Shown: positions 50,558-59,570, numbered from the stretch's first letter. The stretch is DNA of 64,000 nt from Komagataeibacter xylinus NBRC 15237 (GCF_001571345.1 NZ_BCTP01000012.1:1-64000); one strand, 5' to 3'. Made by a program: numbers and translations. The notes: generated from the sequence alone by a model not told the origin.

Positions 50558-50899
50558 TGTTCAACTGCTCCGGCACGGATCACGCGCGATGCAGTCATAA
50601 ATTAAAAGAGAGGCGACGTGTGCTTTACGCGAAAAAACGCGATGACGGATGTGTGCCGACCTGGCGGATACGCGCGCCGTGCCACAACCGGGAACCGAAG
50701 CGGATGGCCGTCACCCGCGCGGTCCGGTTCCACAAAAAGCTGTTGTCGGTATGGGGCTGCGCCCCGTCATGGCATTTCATAGGATGTGCTCTTGTTTGCT
50801 TTTGTTACCACGGACTGTGACAAATCCCGGTTGCGGGCGGAAGATGTTTTGCCGTTTAAAGGGGCGAACGCCGCGCCGCGAATTGCAAAGGTTGCGAAG
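50558..50899. promoter_or_regulatory. Divergent region between the acs-like gene and the regulator
   Basis: A 342-base gap. GAATTGCAAAGG at 50879-50890, just before the regulator start, resembles the RamB-type core TTTGCAAA with one base missing and could serve autoregulation. An open frame from 50786 extends the regulator upstream, but its residues look unlike the family. I see no other gene. Confidence 0.35.
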
Positions 50900-52345
50900 A
50901 TGAAAAAAGCCGCCACCAAAACCTTCACCGGGTCACGCATCCGTCATCAACGCAACCGTGTGAGCATGACACAGAGCGCGCTGGCGCTGCGGCTGGGCAT
51001 ATCAGCCAGTTACCTTAACCAGATCGAACATGACATACGCCCCCTGCCCCTGCCTTTGCTTGGTGCCCTGTGCGACATCTTTTCGGTAGGGGCGGATTAT
51101 TTCAGTGATACTGAAGAAACACGGGGCATACAGGCACTACGTGAAATACTGACCGACCCCGTATTCGATACGGACGGCATCAGGCTCGACAGTATCCAGG
51201 CCGCCATGCGCGCAGCACCTGATCTATGCGCCCAGTTTGTGCGGCTCTATCGTGCCTATCTGCTACGGCAGGAACACACGGCGGCCCCACTGGTCGGCGC
51301 GGTCGCGCCATCGCCCGCCAGACAGGATGATGCCCCCGATCGGGTGGAACCTTATGAGGCCGTCAATGACTGGGTGCAGTTCCAGCGCAACTATTTTGAT
51401 GAAGTAGACCGCACGGCGGAACGCCAGTTCGAGATGATACGGCTTGATGAAGGAAGCCCCCGCGAACAGCTTACCCGCTATCTTCTGGACCATCATGGCA
51501 TACGCACGGAAACCGATCTCAGCCTGGGGCAGCGGGGCCTGATGTGGCGGATGGACCGGCGGGCACGCACCATCTTCCTTTCGCGCATCCTCCCGGCGGA
51601 AAGCAGTACGTTCTGGATGGCGCAGGCGCTGGGACAGATCGAGCATCAGGCCGTGTTTGCACGCACCATCCGCCGCTCCCGCCTGCGCGAAAGTGAGGCA
51701 CGGGGACTGGCGCGTGTCTATCTGACCAATTATTTTGCCGGGGCATTGCTCCTGCCTTATGAGCGTTTTCGGATAACCGCACGTGAGGTCCGCCATGACC
51801 TGGAACGGCTGCAGCGCCATTTCGGGGTCAGTTTCGAGCAGGCGTGCCATCGGCTCAGTACCATGCAACGCCCGGGAAGCCAGGGCATACCCTTTTACTT
51901 TCTCAAGACGGATATTGCTGGCAATATCCTCAAGAGTTTCAGTGCGAACCGCTTTACCCAGTCCCGCTTCGGCGGTCCGTGCCCATTATGGAACATTTTC
52001 CGTGCATTCAGCACGCCCCAGCAGGTGCAGGTCCAGCTATCACAGACCACCGATGGCGCGCTTTATCTCAACATAGCCCGCACGGTCGGGCGCAGCAGCA
52101 TCTCCTACCTTGACCGTCCGCGCCTGACTGCCGTGGTTCTGGGCTGCTCCATTGCCGATGCTGAGCACCTTATCTATTCCGCAGGGCTGGACCTGAATGA
52201 CCCGCAGATGATCATTCCCATCGGGCCGGGATGCCGTGCGTGCACCCGCGAGAACTGTCATCACCGCGCCCTGCCCATGGTTGGCCACCGGGTTGATGTC
52301 AACAATGAGGGACGCGGCATCGCGCCCTATCGCACGGCATTATAA
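50900..52345 (+). CDS. XRE-family regulator of short-chain acyl-CoA/acetate metabolism (RamB/ScfR type)
   Basis: A 481-residue regulator. The N-terminal XRE helix-turn-helix (GSRIRHQRNRVSMTQSALAL, LGISASYLNQIE) is followed by an IrrE-type peptidase-like domain (about residues 150-330) and a C-terminal DUF2083 domain with the cysteine cluster CRACTRENCHHR. This domain order is that of RamB and ScfR, which sense acyl-CoA or acetate status and control acs, glyoxylate or propionate genes. The ATG at 50900 has AAGG 9 bases upstream. The divergent neighbour is a decayed acs-like gene, its probable former target. Confidence 0.9.
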   Translation: MKKAATKTFTGSRIRHQRNRVSMTQSALALRLGISASYLNQIEHDIRPLPLPLLGALCDIFSVGADYFSDTEETRGIQALREILTDPVFDTDGIRLDSIQAAMRAAPDLCAQFVRLYRAYLLRQEHTAAPLVGAVAPSPARQDDAPDRVEPYEAVNDWVQFQRNYFDEVDRTAERQFEMIRLDEGSPREQLTRYLLDHHGIRTETDLSLGQRGLMWRMDRRARTIFLSRILPAESSTFWMAQALGQIEHQAVFARTIRRSRLRESEARGLARVYLTNYFAGALLLPYERFRITAREVRHDLERLQRHFGVSFEQACHRLSTMQRPGSQGIPFYFLKTDIAGNILKSFSANRFTQSRFGGPCPLWNIFRAFSTPQQVQVQLSQTTDGALYLNIARTVGRSSISYLDRPRLTAVVLGCSIADAEHLIYSAGLDLNDPQMIIPIGPGCRACTRENCHHRALPMVGHRVDVNNEGRGIAPYRTAL

Positions 52346-52539
52346 AACCTGCCCCGGATCAGCCACGGATACGAAGGCGGCGCACATCATTCTTTTCATG
52401 GCGGAAACCAGACTGTCTGCTGTCTCGTTAGAGCGGGCAGAACCCTTACCCTTTGCCATGCCCTGTCAAGGCCGTCATGCCGGCTCAACCTGTCCCGACA
52501 AAGCGACAGCCCTGTTTACAGGCGGGGAGCATTCTGAAC

Positions 52540-53601
52540 GTGTATACTGAAGCAAGTCATAACAACGTCGGTTCCTGCCTGACTGAGGCACTGGTGATCC
52601 ATGCGCCGCATGACCTGCGGCTGGACCCAACTCCCCTGCTACCACCCGGCCCTGATGAAGTGCAGGTGAATATGGCCTGGGGCGGCATATGCGGCTCGGA
52701 CCTGCATTATTTTGCGCATGGGGGCGTTGGCGCATCCATTCTGCATGCCCCCATGGTTCTGGGGCATGAAGTCTCGGGCACGATTGGCGCGCTGGGCCGC
52801 GATGTGAAAGGTTTTTCCGTTGGCGAGGCCGTTGCCATTCACCCGGCCCAGCCGTGTGGTCACTGCCCCGAATGCGCGCGGAAACAGCGCAATCTGTGTC
52901 GTAACATGCAGTTTTTGGGAAGTGCTGCACGTGATCCCCATACCGATGGCGGCTTCCGGCGGGCGATGACTGTCAAGGCGACACAGCTCCATACCCTTCC
53001 CCCCGGCCTGACTCTCCGCCAGGCCTGCCTTGCCGAACCATTATCCGTCGCCCTGCATGCCATTGCGCGCGCAGGCGATGTGCGCGACCGCAGCGTGATG
53101 GTGCAGGGGGCAGGCCCAATCGGGCTGTTAATCGTGGCGGGGCTAGTCCATCACGGGGCAGGACGGATTGTGGTAACCGACCTGGAGGATTTTCCACTCC
53201 AGTGCGCAACCCGGCTGGGTGCCAGCAGGTGCTACAACACTCGCCATGCCGCAGTGGAAGAAGAATTCGATATCCTGTTTGAGGCTACGGGCGTGCCAGC
53301 CGCCCTGCCTGCGGCCATAGCCCGCACACGGCGGGGCGGCATACTGGTGCAGGTTGGCATGTTCCCACCAGGTGACATCCCCGTGCCGATTGCCCAGATC
53401 ATCAACCGTGAACTCGATTTCAGAGGAACGTTGCGTTTCGATACCGAATTCGATGCAGCCCTGGCCTTACTGGCTGAACGGCCCGAAATTGCCGATATTC
53501 TGGTCACCCAGCAGTTTTCCCTGGCCAATTTTGCCGCAGCCTTTGCCCTTGCGCCAGACCGCAGGCAGGCCGCCAAGATCCTGCTCTCCCTGAGCACGTG
53601 A
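52540..53601 (+). CDS. idnD: L-idonate 5-dehydrogenase-like zinc alcohol dehydrogenase
   Basis: A 353-residue zinc-dependent MDR enzyme. Catalytic zinc site: CGSDLHYF at 51-58 and GHEVSG at 75-80. Structural zinc: CGHCPECARKQRNLC. The Rossmann motif is VQGAGPIGLLIVAG. The pattern CGSDLHYFAHGGVG is typical of L-idonate 5-dehydrogenase, which interconverts L-idonate and 5-ketogluconate. The start is a GTG at 52540 with GGGGAG 10 bases upstream. A longer frame from 52453 has no family support. It is convergent with the gluconate 5-dehydrogenase gene. Together they would interconvert L-idonate, 5-ketogluconate and gluconate. Confidence 0.85.
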   Translation: MYTEASHNNVGSCLTEALVIHAPHDLRLDPTPLLPPGPDEVQVNMAWGGICGSDLHYFAHGGVGASILHAPMVLGHEVSGTIGALGRDVKGFSVGEAVAIHPAQPCGHCPECARKQRNLCRNMQFLGSAARDPHTDGGFRRAMTVKATQLHTLPPGLTLRQACLAEPLSVALHAIARAGDVRDRSVMVQGAGPIGLLIVAGLVHHGAGRIVVTDLEDFPLQCATRLGASRCYNTRHAAVEEEFDILFEATGVPAALPAAIARTRRGGILVQVGMFPPGDIPVPIAQIINRELDFRGTLRFDTEFDAALALLAERPEIADILVTQQFSLANFAAAFALAPDRRQAAKILLSLST

Positions 53602-53611
53602 CAAGAGGCTA

Positions 53612-53645
53612 CCCATTTCCTCCCGGACATGGTGGCGGAAATGGG
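53612..53645. terminator. Bidirectional terminator between convergent dehydrogenase genes
   Basis: A perfect 9-base-pair stem (CCCATTTCC at 53612-53620, GGAAATGGG at 53637-53645) lies in the 63-base gap between two converging genes. Confidence 0.6.
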
Positions 53646-53664
53646 CAGGAAGTCCGCTTTTTGT

Positions 53665-54435
53665 CTACACGGAAGCGGTTATGCCCCCGTCAACCATGAG
53701 CACGTGCCCATTGACGAAACTAGAGGCATCGGAAGATAGAAAAACAGCCGCCCCGACAAGTTCCTCCACATTCCCCCACCGGCCAGCAGGCGTGCGCTGG
53801 CACAGCCACTGGGTGAAGGCCTGGTCGGCTACCAGCTTTTCATTCATTTCCGTTTTGAAATAACCCGGTGCAAGCCCGTTGACCTGCAGGCCGTGACGCG
53901 CCCAGTCCGTTGCCATGCCCTTGGTCAGGTTTTTGACCGCCCCCTTGGTCGCGGTATAGGGCGCGATGCCCGGGCGTGCCAGTTCGCTCTGCACCGAACA
54001 GATATTGACGATTTTCCCCTGCCCACGCGGCAGCATATGCTTTGCTACGGCCTGCCCGACAAAGAAAACCGCGTTAAGGTTCGTAGCGATCAGGGCATCC
54101 CAGTCCGCCCGGCTGAACTGGTCCAGCGGCGCACGGCGCTGGATGCCCGCGTTGTTGATCAGGATATCAATCGGTCCGCATTCGGCCTCTATCTTTTCAA
54201 CCCCTGCAATGACGGCGTCCTGATCCGTCACGTCAAAAGGGGCAATCGCAGCCTCCACCCCTTCGCGTTCCAGCATGGCGCGGGCGGCCTCCAGTGGTTG
54301 GGGATGGCGGCCATTCAGCACAATTTTCGCCCCATAGCGGCCAAGGCCACGGGCCAGGGTCAGGCCAATGCCACGAGAGGCTCCGGTCACAAGTGCGCGT
54401 CTTCCGGCAAGTGAAAAAAGGGTATCGTCCTGCAT
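53665..54435 (-). CDS. gno: Gluconate 5-dehydrogenase (5-ketogluconate reductase, SDR family)
   Basis: A 256-residue short-chain dehydrogenase, the same length as Gno/Ga5DH of Gluconobacter. The nucleotide motif is TGASRGIG at 18-25, followed by NNAGIQ and the catalytic YTATK. QRRAPLDQF and GYFKTEMNEKLVAD are typical of the gluconate 5-dehydrogenase group. Cytoplasmic and NADP-dependent in relatives, it reduces 5-ketogluconate to gluconate, which gntK then phosphorylates. The ATG at 54435 is chosen from family length. A longer frame goes to 54498. Confidence 0.92.
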   Translation of the reverse strand: MQDDTLFSLAGRRALVTGASRGIGLTLARGLGRYGAKIVLNGRHPQPLEAARAMLEREGVEAAIAPFDVTDQDAVIAGVEKIEAECGPIDILINNAGIQRRAPLDQFSRADWDALIATNLNAVFFVGQAVAKHMLPRGQGKIVNICSVQSELARPGIAPYTATKGAVKNLTKGMATDWARHGLQVNGLAPGYFKTEMNEKLVADQAFTQWLCQRTPAGRWGNVEELVGAAVFLSSDASSFVNGHVLMVDGGITASV

Positions 54436-54672
54436 GACAATGTCCGTCCGTGTTATCAGGGCGCTGATCATAGCAAGAGAACACGCCAATGCCCTCACAC
54501 GTCTGCGCGTGTGACAGGGTCATCATGCCGCAGATCCGTTCCCTCGCTGTCTGTCATGACGGCTGGCGTTCTCACCCCTGCTGCGGGCCAGGACCGGCCG
54601 AAGATCATGCACTATGCGGTTGCGCCACTGAGGCTCATCAGATTAATGATGTCTGGTCCTGAATTAAATATT

Positions 54673-54957
54673 TCAGCCATTTTCCCGTATGTTTTTTATT
54701 ACCGTACAGGTTAGTGCTGTCATGACAATTTCAATACTGATCACTCCAACCCAGTTGATCGCCGCAATAACCGGCGTTTGCACCGTCTGCATCTGCAGCA
54801 AAAAGCTCAGGCCAAGCAGCACGATCCCTGCCGCCCGGACGCATCGACATGCCAGCGGCGTGACGGCTTTGCGTAAAAGGATGCCACTGCCCCGCACAGA
54901 GACCATGGCCAGTAGCAGCATGGCACATTGCCCGCACAGGATAGCGGCCATCATCAT
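54673..54957 (-). CDS. DUF3325-like small membrane protein (iron-uptake operon)
   Basis: A 94-residue protein with three hydrophobic segments (MMMAAILCGQCAMLLLAMV; AAGIVLLGLSFLLQM; VGVISIEIVMTALTC), matching the DUF3325 layout. Its start overlaps the PepSY gene stop (ATGA), so the two are coupled. In siderophore operons such proteins accompany PepSY reductases that free iron in the periplasm. The exact role is unknown. Confidence 0.75.
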   Translation of the reverse strand: MMMAAILCGQCAMLLLAMVSVRGSGILLRKAVTPLACRCVRAAGIVLLGLSFLLQMQTVQTPVIAAINWVGVISIEIVMTALTCTVIKNIRENG

Positions 54958-56405
54958 GCCCGGTGTGCCGTGCGCAAAGTGGCATACCCAAACGCCCCGG
55001 CCAGCCCGAGGGCGATGCTGCCAGCCCCGAGTGTCGCGGCACTCGCCCATGGCATGCTGAGCAATGCTATGGCCAGACAGGCCAGCATATTGCCACCCAG
55101 CAGTTCCGGCCACGCACGGCCAGGGCGGCGGGCAAGGGCAAAGACAAGCGCAAGCGCCCACATCACGAAAACGGATCGCACCTCATATCCGGACCGGCCC
55201 GCGAGTGCGGGAGGAAGAAGCCGGTTGGCCAGAAAATAGGTGGCAAAGGCCAAGGGAGTTCCGGCCAGGATACCAACATTCAGGCGACTGACAATCACGT
55301 GCCCGATATGAGGCCGCTGGCGCAGGCGCTTGATGGCCCACAGATGCATCCCGCTACCGATAACCACGGCAAGAGCCAGACCGGACACGAAATAAAGCCC
55401 GCGTGTAAGTGCCGGTGCAAAGCGCGCGACATGCAGGCCATAGAGAAATGTATAGAGCCTGATGACGGGTCGCGTTTCGGTATGCGCGTTCAGCAACTGC
55501 CCCGTTACCCCATCGAACGTCATGATCCGGGCGGATGTGCTGACCGTCTGGCTGTTGCCAGAAATGAAAGTGACAAGAGAGGCACGATCAGACGGATTGA
55601 AGACATAGATCTGTGCAATGCCTGCGCCCCTGAAATGCCTGTCTGCCATCTGGATCAGGGGAAGAATGGGCACAAGATGCCCCGGCTGACCGCTGGCGGG
55701 GCGGGCGTACAGAGCCGGGTTCAGTTCCGTGTAGGATTCCCGCTCATCATGATGATAGACGGCCTGCGTGCTCCACGGCAGCAGCAGGGAGGCGAGCGTT
55801 ACCGCCCCCGTCAACGAAATCATAAGATGGAAAGGGAGCACTGCAACCCCAAGCAGGTTATGGGCGTCAAGCCAGCTTCGCTGCCCCTTGTTCGGCCGGA
55901 ACGTGAAAAAATCCGCAAAAATGCGCCGGTGGATGATGATGCCCGTCACAAGGGCCACCACAAGTGCGAGGGCCGCGAGGGCCGCAATCAGCCTGCCCCA
56001 GGGATAGGGAAGCTGGAGTTCGAAGTGAAAACGGTAAAAGAACTCGCCTCCAAGCGTATCACGCAGGCCGTCCGGGCTGCCGGTTTGCGGATCAAGAACC
56101 CGTTGACTGTATGCACCCTGCGCATTGGGCCATATGCCGGTTGCAAAGGGTGCCTGAGGCGTGGGGCAGGCCACGTACCATGCCGCCGCCGTGCCTGCAT
56201 GCTGGCCCAGCCAGTCAATCGCCCGGCTGCAGGCCTGCGCGGGATCAACCGGCGGGCTGGCCAGTTCGGGGTGCATCCAGCGGGTGATTTGCTGCCGATA
56301 GACACTCAGCGAACCCGACAGCGCAATGGCAAACAGCACCCAGCCGGTGATAAGCCCCAGCGTGGTATGCAGCCATGCCATGGAGGCGCGGAATAACCCC
56401 TTCAT
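54954..56405 (-). CDS. PepSY-associated transmembrane protein (siderophore-iron reductase type)
   Basis: A 483-residue inner-membrane protein. An N-terminal helix (HTTLGLITGWVLFAIALSG), PepSY-type periplasmic domain, and paired helices with conserved histidines (RFHFELQLPYPWG; WLDAHNLLGVAVLPFHLMIS) that could bind haem are seen, followed by extra C-terminal helices. Related proteins such as FpvG reduce ferric siderophores in the periplasm. The ATG at 56405 overlaps the DUF3649 gene stop by 4 bases. It is part of the TonB receptor operon. Confidence 0.85.
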   Translation of the reverse strand: MKGLFRASMAWLHTTLGLITGWVLFAIALSGSLSVYRQQITRWMHPELASPPVDPAQACSRAIDWLGQHAGTAAAWYVACPTPQAPFATGIWPNAQGAYSQRVLDPQTGSPDGLRDTLGGEFFYRFHFELQLPYPWGRLIAALAALALVVALVTGIIIHRRIFADFFTFRPNKGQRSWLDAHNLLGVAVLPFHLMISLTGAVTLASLLLPWSTQAVYHHDERESYTELNPALYARPASGQPGHLVPILPLIQMADRHFRGAGIAQIYVFNPSDRASLVTFISGNSQTVSTSARIMTFDGVTGQLLNAHTETRPVIRLYTFLYGLHVARFAPALTRGLYFVSGLALAVVIGSGMHLWAIKRLRQRPHIGHVIVSRLNVGILAGTPLAFATYFLANRLLPPALAGRSGYEVRSVFVMWALALVFALARRPGRAWPELLGGNMLACLAIALLSMPWASAATLGAGSIALGLAGAFGYATLRTAHRA

Positions 56406-56734
56406 GGCCGCCACCCGGCCACAAGCACCATAAGGGCGCAGGCCCCCATGCAGGCGCCAACACCCAGCATAAGCCGCCGGAGACTGGAGACGCCAAAGGC
56501 CGCAATGAACACGACAGGCCACAGCAGCAGCCCGGAAAGCGTTCCGGCCATGGCCCTGTCCGCCCGTGACAGGGGAAGCCACAGGCCCAGCGCCATGCCA
56601 CCAAGCGATGCGAGACCATACCCGCCCGGCCCGGCCACCAGCGCACGCAAGGCGACGTTCAGCCGGGCCTGAGCAGCAGGCGAAAGGTTACCAGCTAAAG
56701 CCAATGCTCGCCTGCGCATTCCGCCGCTCGCCAT
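56402..56734 (-). CDS. DUF3649-like small membrane protein (iron-uptake operon)
   Basis: A 110-residue protein with three hydrophobic segments and the sequence LVAGPGGYGLASLGGMALGL, matching the DUF3649 family of iron-uptake operons. It begins inside the 3' end of the TonB receptor gene (overlap 47 bases from this ATG, 32 from the one at 56719), and its stop overlaps the PepSY start. Function unknown. Probably part of the inner-membrane iron-release complex. Confidence 0.75.
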   Translation of the reverse strand: MASGGMRRRALALAGNLSPAAQARLNVALRALVAGPGGYGLASLGGMALGLWLPLSRADRAMAGTLSGLLLWPVVFIAAFGVSSLRRLMLGVGACMGACALMVLVAGWRP

Positions 56735-58841
56735 AATAGCACCATTCCTGATTATAGGATGCGTAGCTCAGGCAGTTGGAGACATACTTCTTGTCAAACA
56801 GGTTGCGCACGCTCGCAGCAAGCGTCCATCCGCGCAGGTTGGGTGAAAGGTGCGAAAGATCATAGCGCAGCGACGCATCAAACACGGCGTATTGCGGCAC
56901 CCAGACGCTGCCATAACTGGCCTCGCCGCCATAGGACTTGGCGGAGTAGCGCAGGCCGCCACCAAAGCCCAGGCCTTTTACCGGCCCCGACGGCATGGTG
57001 TAGAATGCAAACAGCGACGCATTGCCCTTGCCGGACTGGATCAGGGGCTTGCCTGTCGAATCATCACGTACTTTCTGCACGCTCACCGCTGCGGTAATCA
57101 TCAGGTTTTTGTAGGGCTCGGCATGGGCTTCAAATTCAAAGCCATCCGAATGGACCCTCCCGCTCTGGGTGCTGTAGCCCAGATTGCCCACGGCAACGAG
57201 CACATTGGTCTGTTCGATGTGGTAGCCCGCAGCCGTAAACAGCAGCGACGTGCCCGGAACCTGGTATTTCAGGCCACCTTCAAGCTGCTTGCCAAGCGAT
57301 GGATCGGCCTGGCGCTGCGTTTTGCCGCCATCATTGGAGACAATGCCCGACTGCGGCTGGAAGGAGGTCGAATAGCTGATATAGGGTGAAAGGCCGAAGT
57401 TGAAATGATACAGGGCCGACGCACGCCAGGTGATCTGACGGGGATTTTCATGCGTGGATGTATGGCTGACATATTCGTTCTGTTGTGACCTGTACCAGTC
57501 ATTGCGCAGGCTGCCGGTTACGACCAGCCCTTTCCAGCGCATTTCATCCTGCGCGTACATGCCGATCTGGTGCGAATTGGTCCGGTAATTCACATAAGGG
57601 CTGCCCATGGAGGGAATGGCCATGTGATAATCCGGATGCAGGACATCGAGGTCGGGCGCCGAGCCATAAAATCCCTGCTCCGCCGCGCTCTGCTGCATGT
57701 AGTCAAAGCCGAACATCATGGTATGCCGCAGGGTGCCGGTGCGGACATGGCCCTTGAACTGGCTGTCAAAAGTCAGGTTGTGTGTATGCTCGTTTGTGCC
57801 GAACGCCGAGCGGCTGAGCATGTCGTCGCTTGTGTAATACCCGTTGTTATACACGCTGCGATAGATGGTCTTGATGTCATCATACCGGCCACGGCTGGTG
57901 AAGCTCCAGTCATTGTTGAAACGGTGGTTGAAGATGTAGGTAATCCCGCCCTGCCGGCGGTTGAATTTCTCGAACGGCACGTCGCCATCGTAAAAATTCC
58001 GTGGCAGGTATCCGTAAGATGCGGGCTTGAGTGAGCCCACCAGCGGCTCGCCGCCATAAGTGCCGTTTTCGGGATCGTACTGGTAATTGCCCAACAATGT
58101 CAGTGTTGTTGGCCCATCCCCGCCAAACGTAAAGGACGGGCTGATGGAAAAGCGTCGGCTGCCTGTCTTGCTCAACTGGGTATGCTGGCCGTTGACCGTG
58201 CCATACAGCCGATAGCGGACCATGCCGTCCTTCGTTGCATAGCCGCCCACATCGGCATCTACGCGGTAAAGATCGAACATGCCGCCGGTTGTGGTCACGC
58301 CACCATAGAATTTCTGGTCAGTCGGCAGCTTGCTGGACAGGGCGACAAGCCCACCCGGGCTGGACTGGCCATATAGCGCGGATGATGGCCCCTTCAGGAT
58401 CTCGACGCGTTCCAGGCGGAACGTATCGGTCTGCGCCGTGGCATAGCCTGTCGGGCTATCCTGCAGTTTCAGGCCATCAAGAAAGGTCGGAACCTGGAAG
58501 CCACGCAGAAAGAACTGGTCATAACGCGTGCCCTCCCCGCCGCGCAGGTCAGGCGTAATGCCCGCCGTATAGCGCACGGCCTGATTAAGGCTGAGCACGC
58601 CGCGCACATCCATTTCATTGCGGCTGACAACCGTGACCGACTGGGCGGTTTCGATCAGCGGTGTATCGGATTTCGTGGCCGAAGACGCAGATGTGGCGGC
58701 CCTGCGGGCATGGACTTCAAGCTTTTCAGCCTGCACGGCGTTCGCTTCAGGTTGGGCATTCGCCTTTTTTGCGTGCGACGTGCCGACAGGCTGGTGGGCT
58801 GATTGATCGACCAGATCCGCCGCAAGGGCATTTCCCGTCAC
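56688..58841 (-). CDS. TonB-dependent siderophore receptor (start region disrupted)
   Basis: An outer-membrane receptor of 717 residues as read. The plug domain has DTPLIETAQSVTVVSRNEM, TYDQFFLRGFQ-like RYDQFFLRGFQVPTFLDGL and VEILKGPSSALYGQSSPGG. A 22-strand barrel ends in ASIGFSW. As read it must begin at a GTG at 58841, inside the signal peptide. If one base is removed from the five-C run at 58892-58896 (+ strand), an ATG at 58917 gives MMKNARNGAGIQRSR, then the hydrophobic core VFYVFPLSLLVTG and the cleavage site NALA-AD. So the true start is probably 58917. A Fur-like site lies upstream. The operon continues with DUF3649, PepSY and DUF3325. Confidence 0.9.
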   Translation of the reverse strand: MTGNALAADLVDQSAHQPVGTSHAKKANAQPEANAVQAEKLEVHARRAATSASSATKSDTPLIETAQSVTVVSRNEMDVRGVLSLNQAVRYTAGITPDLRGGEGTRYDQFFLRGFQVPTFLDGLKLQDSPTGYATAQTDTFRLERVEILKGPSSALYGQSSPGGLVALSSKLPTDQKFYGGVTTTGGMFDLYRVDADVGGYATKDGMVRYRLYGTVNGQHTQLSKTGSRRFSISPSFTFGGDGPTTLTLLGNYQYDPENGTYGGEPLVGSLKPASYGYLPRNFYDGDVPFEKFNRRQGGITYIFNHRFNNDWSFTSRGRYDDIKTIYRSVYNNGYYTSDDMLSRSAFGTNEHTHNLTFDSQFKGHVRTGTLRHTMMFGFDYMQQSAAEQGFYGSAPDLDVLHPDYHMAIPSMGSPYVNYRTNSHQIGMYAQDEMRWKGLVVTGSLRNDWYRSQQNEYVSHTSTHENPRQITWRASALYHFNFGLSPYISYSTSFQPQSGIVSNDGGKTQRQADPSLGKQLEGGLKYQVPGTSLLFTAAGYHIEQTNVLVAVGNLGYSTQSGRVHSDGFEFEAHAEPYKNLMITAAVSVQKVRDDSTGKPLIQSGKGNASLFAFYTMPSGPVKGLGFGGGLRYSAKSYGGEASYGSVWVPQYAVFDASLRYDLSHLSPNLRGWTLAASVRNLFDKKYVSNCLSYASYNQEWCYYGERRNAQASIGFSW

Positions 58842-58941
58842 CAGAAGTGAAAGTGGAAAGACATAAAAAACCCTGCTGCGCTGTATGCCCGCCCCCGTTT
58901 CTGGCGTTTTTCATCATGTGGATGGGGACCATTAACGTAAA

Positions 58942-58956
58942 TGAGAATCACTTGCA
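58942..58956. promoter_or_regulatory. Fur-box-like site before the siderophore receptor
   Basis: TGAGAATCACTTGCA matches the 7-1-7 Fur consensus TGATAATNATTATCA at about 10 of 14 positions and lies 25 bases upstream of the restored receptor start. A second partial match (TGCAAATGATTGCC) is at 58976-58989. This fits repression of the iron-uptake operon when iron is plentiful. Confidence 0.55.
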
Positions 58957-59505
58957 ATTAATGTCAAAATGTATCTGCAAATGATTGCCGGGCGGCCTTG
59001 TTTTTGGATTTATAACGGTCTTGTGCCTGTCATCTGAGCGATCAGGCCTGTGATGAGGAGACAGAACAATAGCGGGATAGCTGGTTCCGGATTTTGAGAA
59101 TGTATTATTTTTATGTGCGTGAGCGCAAAAAACCGGGTCTGACCACCCGTGACCGACCGCGTCGGACACGGTCCTGATACAGCCAGCCCACGTGGTGTCT
59201 TCCATCAGCGCGGGCATGGCCGCAGACATGAGGTCCGTTGCCGCAAGAACTGCGTCCGACCATTCCCGCTGCCCCATATCCAGCCATAACGTGCCGGATG
59301 CAGCGGGCATGTCTTCGCTTATCTCTCTGCAGGGCTGGTAATGTATCCATGCCTTGGGCAGTTGCACGGGATGGGTTGCATGGAAAATGTCCGGCTCATG
59401 TCGCGCGGCTCCTATCAGCCTGGGCGCGGCAAAGCCGGGCATCGCAATGGTGCTGCATATTTGTTGGCTACGGGGAAACCTGCGTTCGAATTCCACGCAT
59501 TCCAA
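58948..59505 (-). CDS. Uncertain open frame upstream of the iron operon
   Basis: An open frame of 185 codons whose only usable start is a TTG. Its composition is coding-like to about 59100 (LWLDMGQREWSDAVLAATDL, SAAMPALMEDTTW), but the last third is Ser/His/Arg-rich, runs into the Fur-like site and looks non-coding. I do not recognise the protein. It could be a decayed or shifted gene: an ATG-ATG pair in another frame lies just upstream near 59530. If it is not real, 58918-59624 holds only the receptor promoter and a palindrome at 59553-59570. Confidence 0.25.
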   Translation of the reverse strand: MECVEFERRFPRSQQICSTIAMPGFAAPRLIGAARHEPDIFHATHPVQLPKAWIHYQPCREISEDMPAASGTLWLDMGQREWSDAVLAATDLMSAAMPALMEDTTWAGCIRTVSDAVGHGWSDPVFCAHAHKNNTFSKSGTSYPAIVLSPHHRPDRSDDRHKTVINPKTRPPGNHLQIHFDINCK

Positions 59506-59552
59506 TGCGGCAGGTTCATCATTCCATCATATGCCGGGCCGGAAAGAAATGT

Positions 59553-59570
59553 GGGCAGCACCTGCTGCCC
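59553..59570. terminator. Near-perfect palindrome downstream of rpiA
   Basis: GGGCAGCA and TGCTGCCC are perfect 8-base arms around CC, 55 bases beyond the rpiA stop. It may end the pentose-phosphate operon. There is no T run. Confidence 0.35.

Noticed and set aside
54963-56396. Plus-strand frame of 477 codons
   Set aside because: It is antisense to the PepSY gene. Composition is rich in Arg, Gln, His and Gly with no domain pattern.
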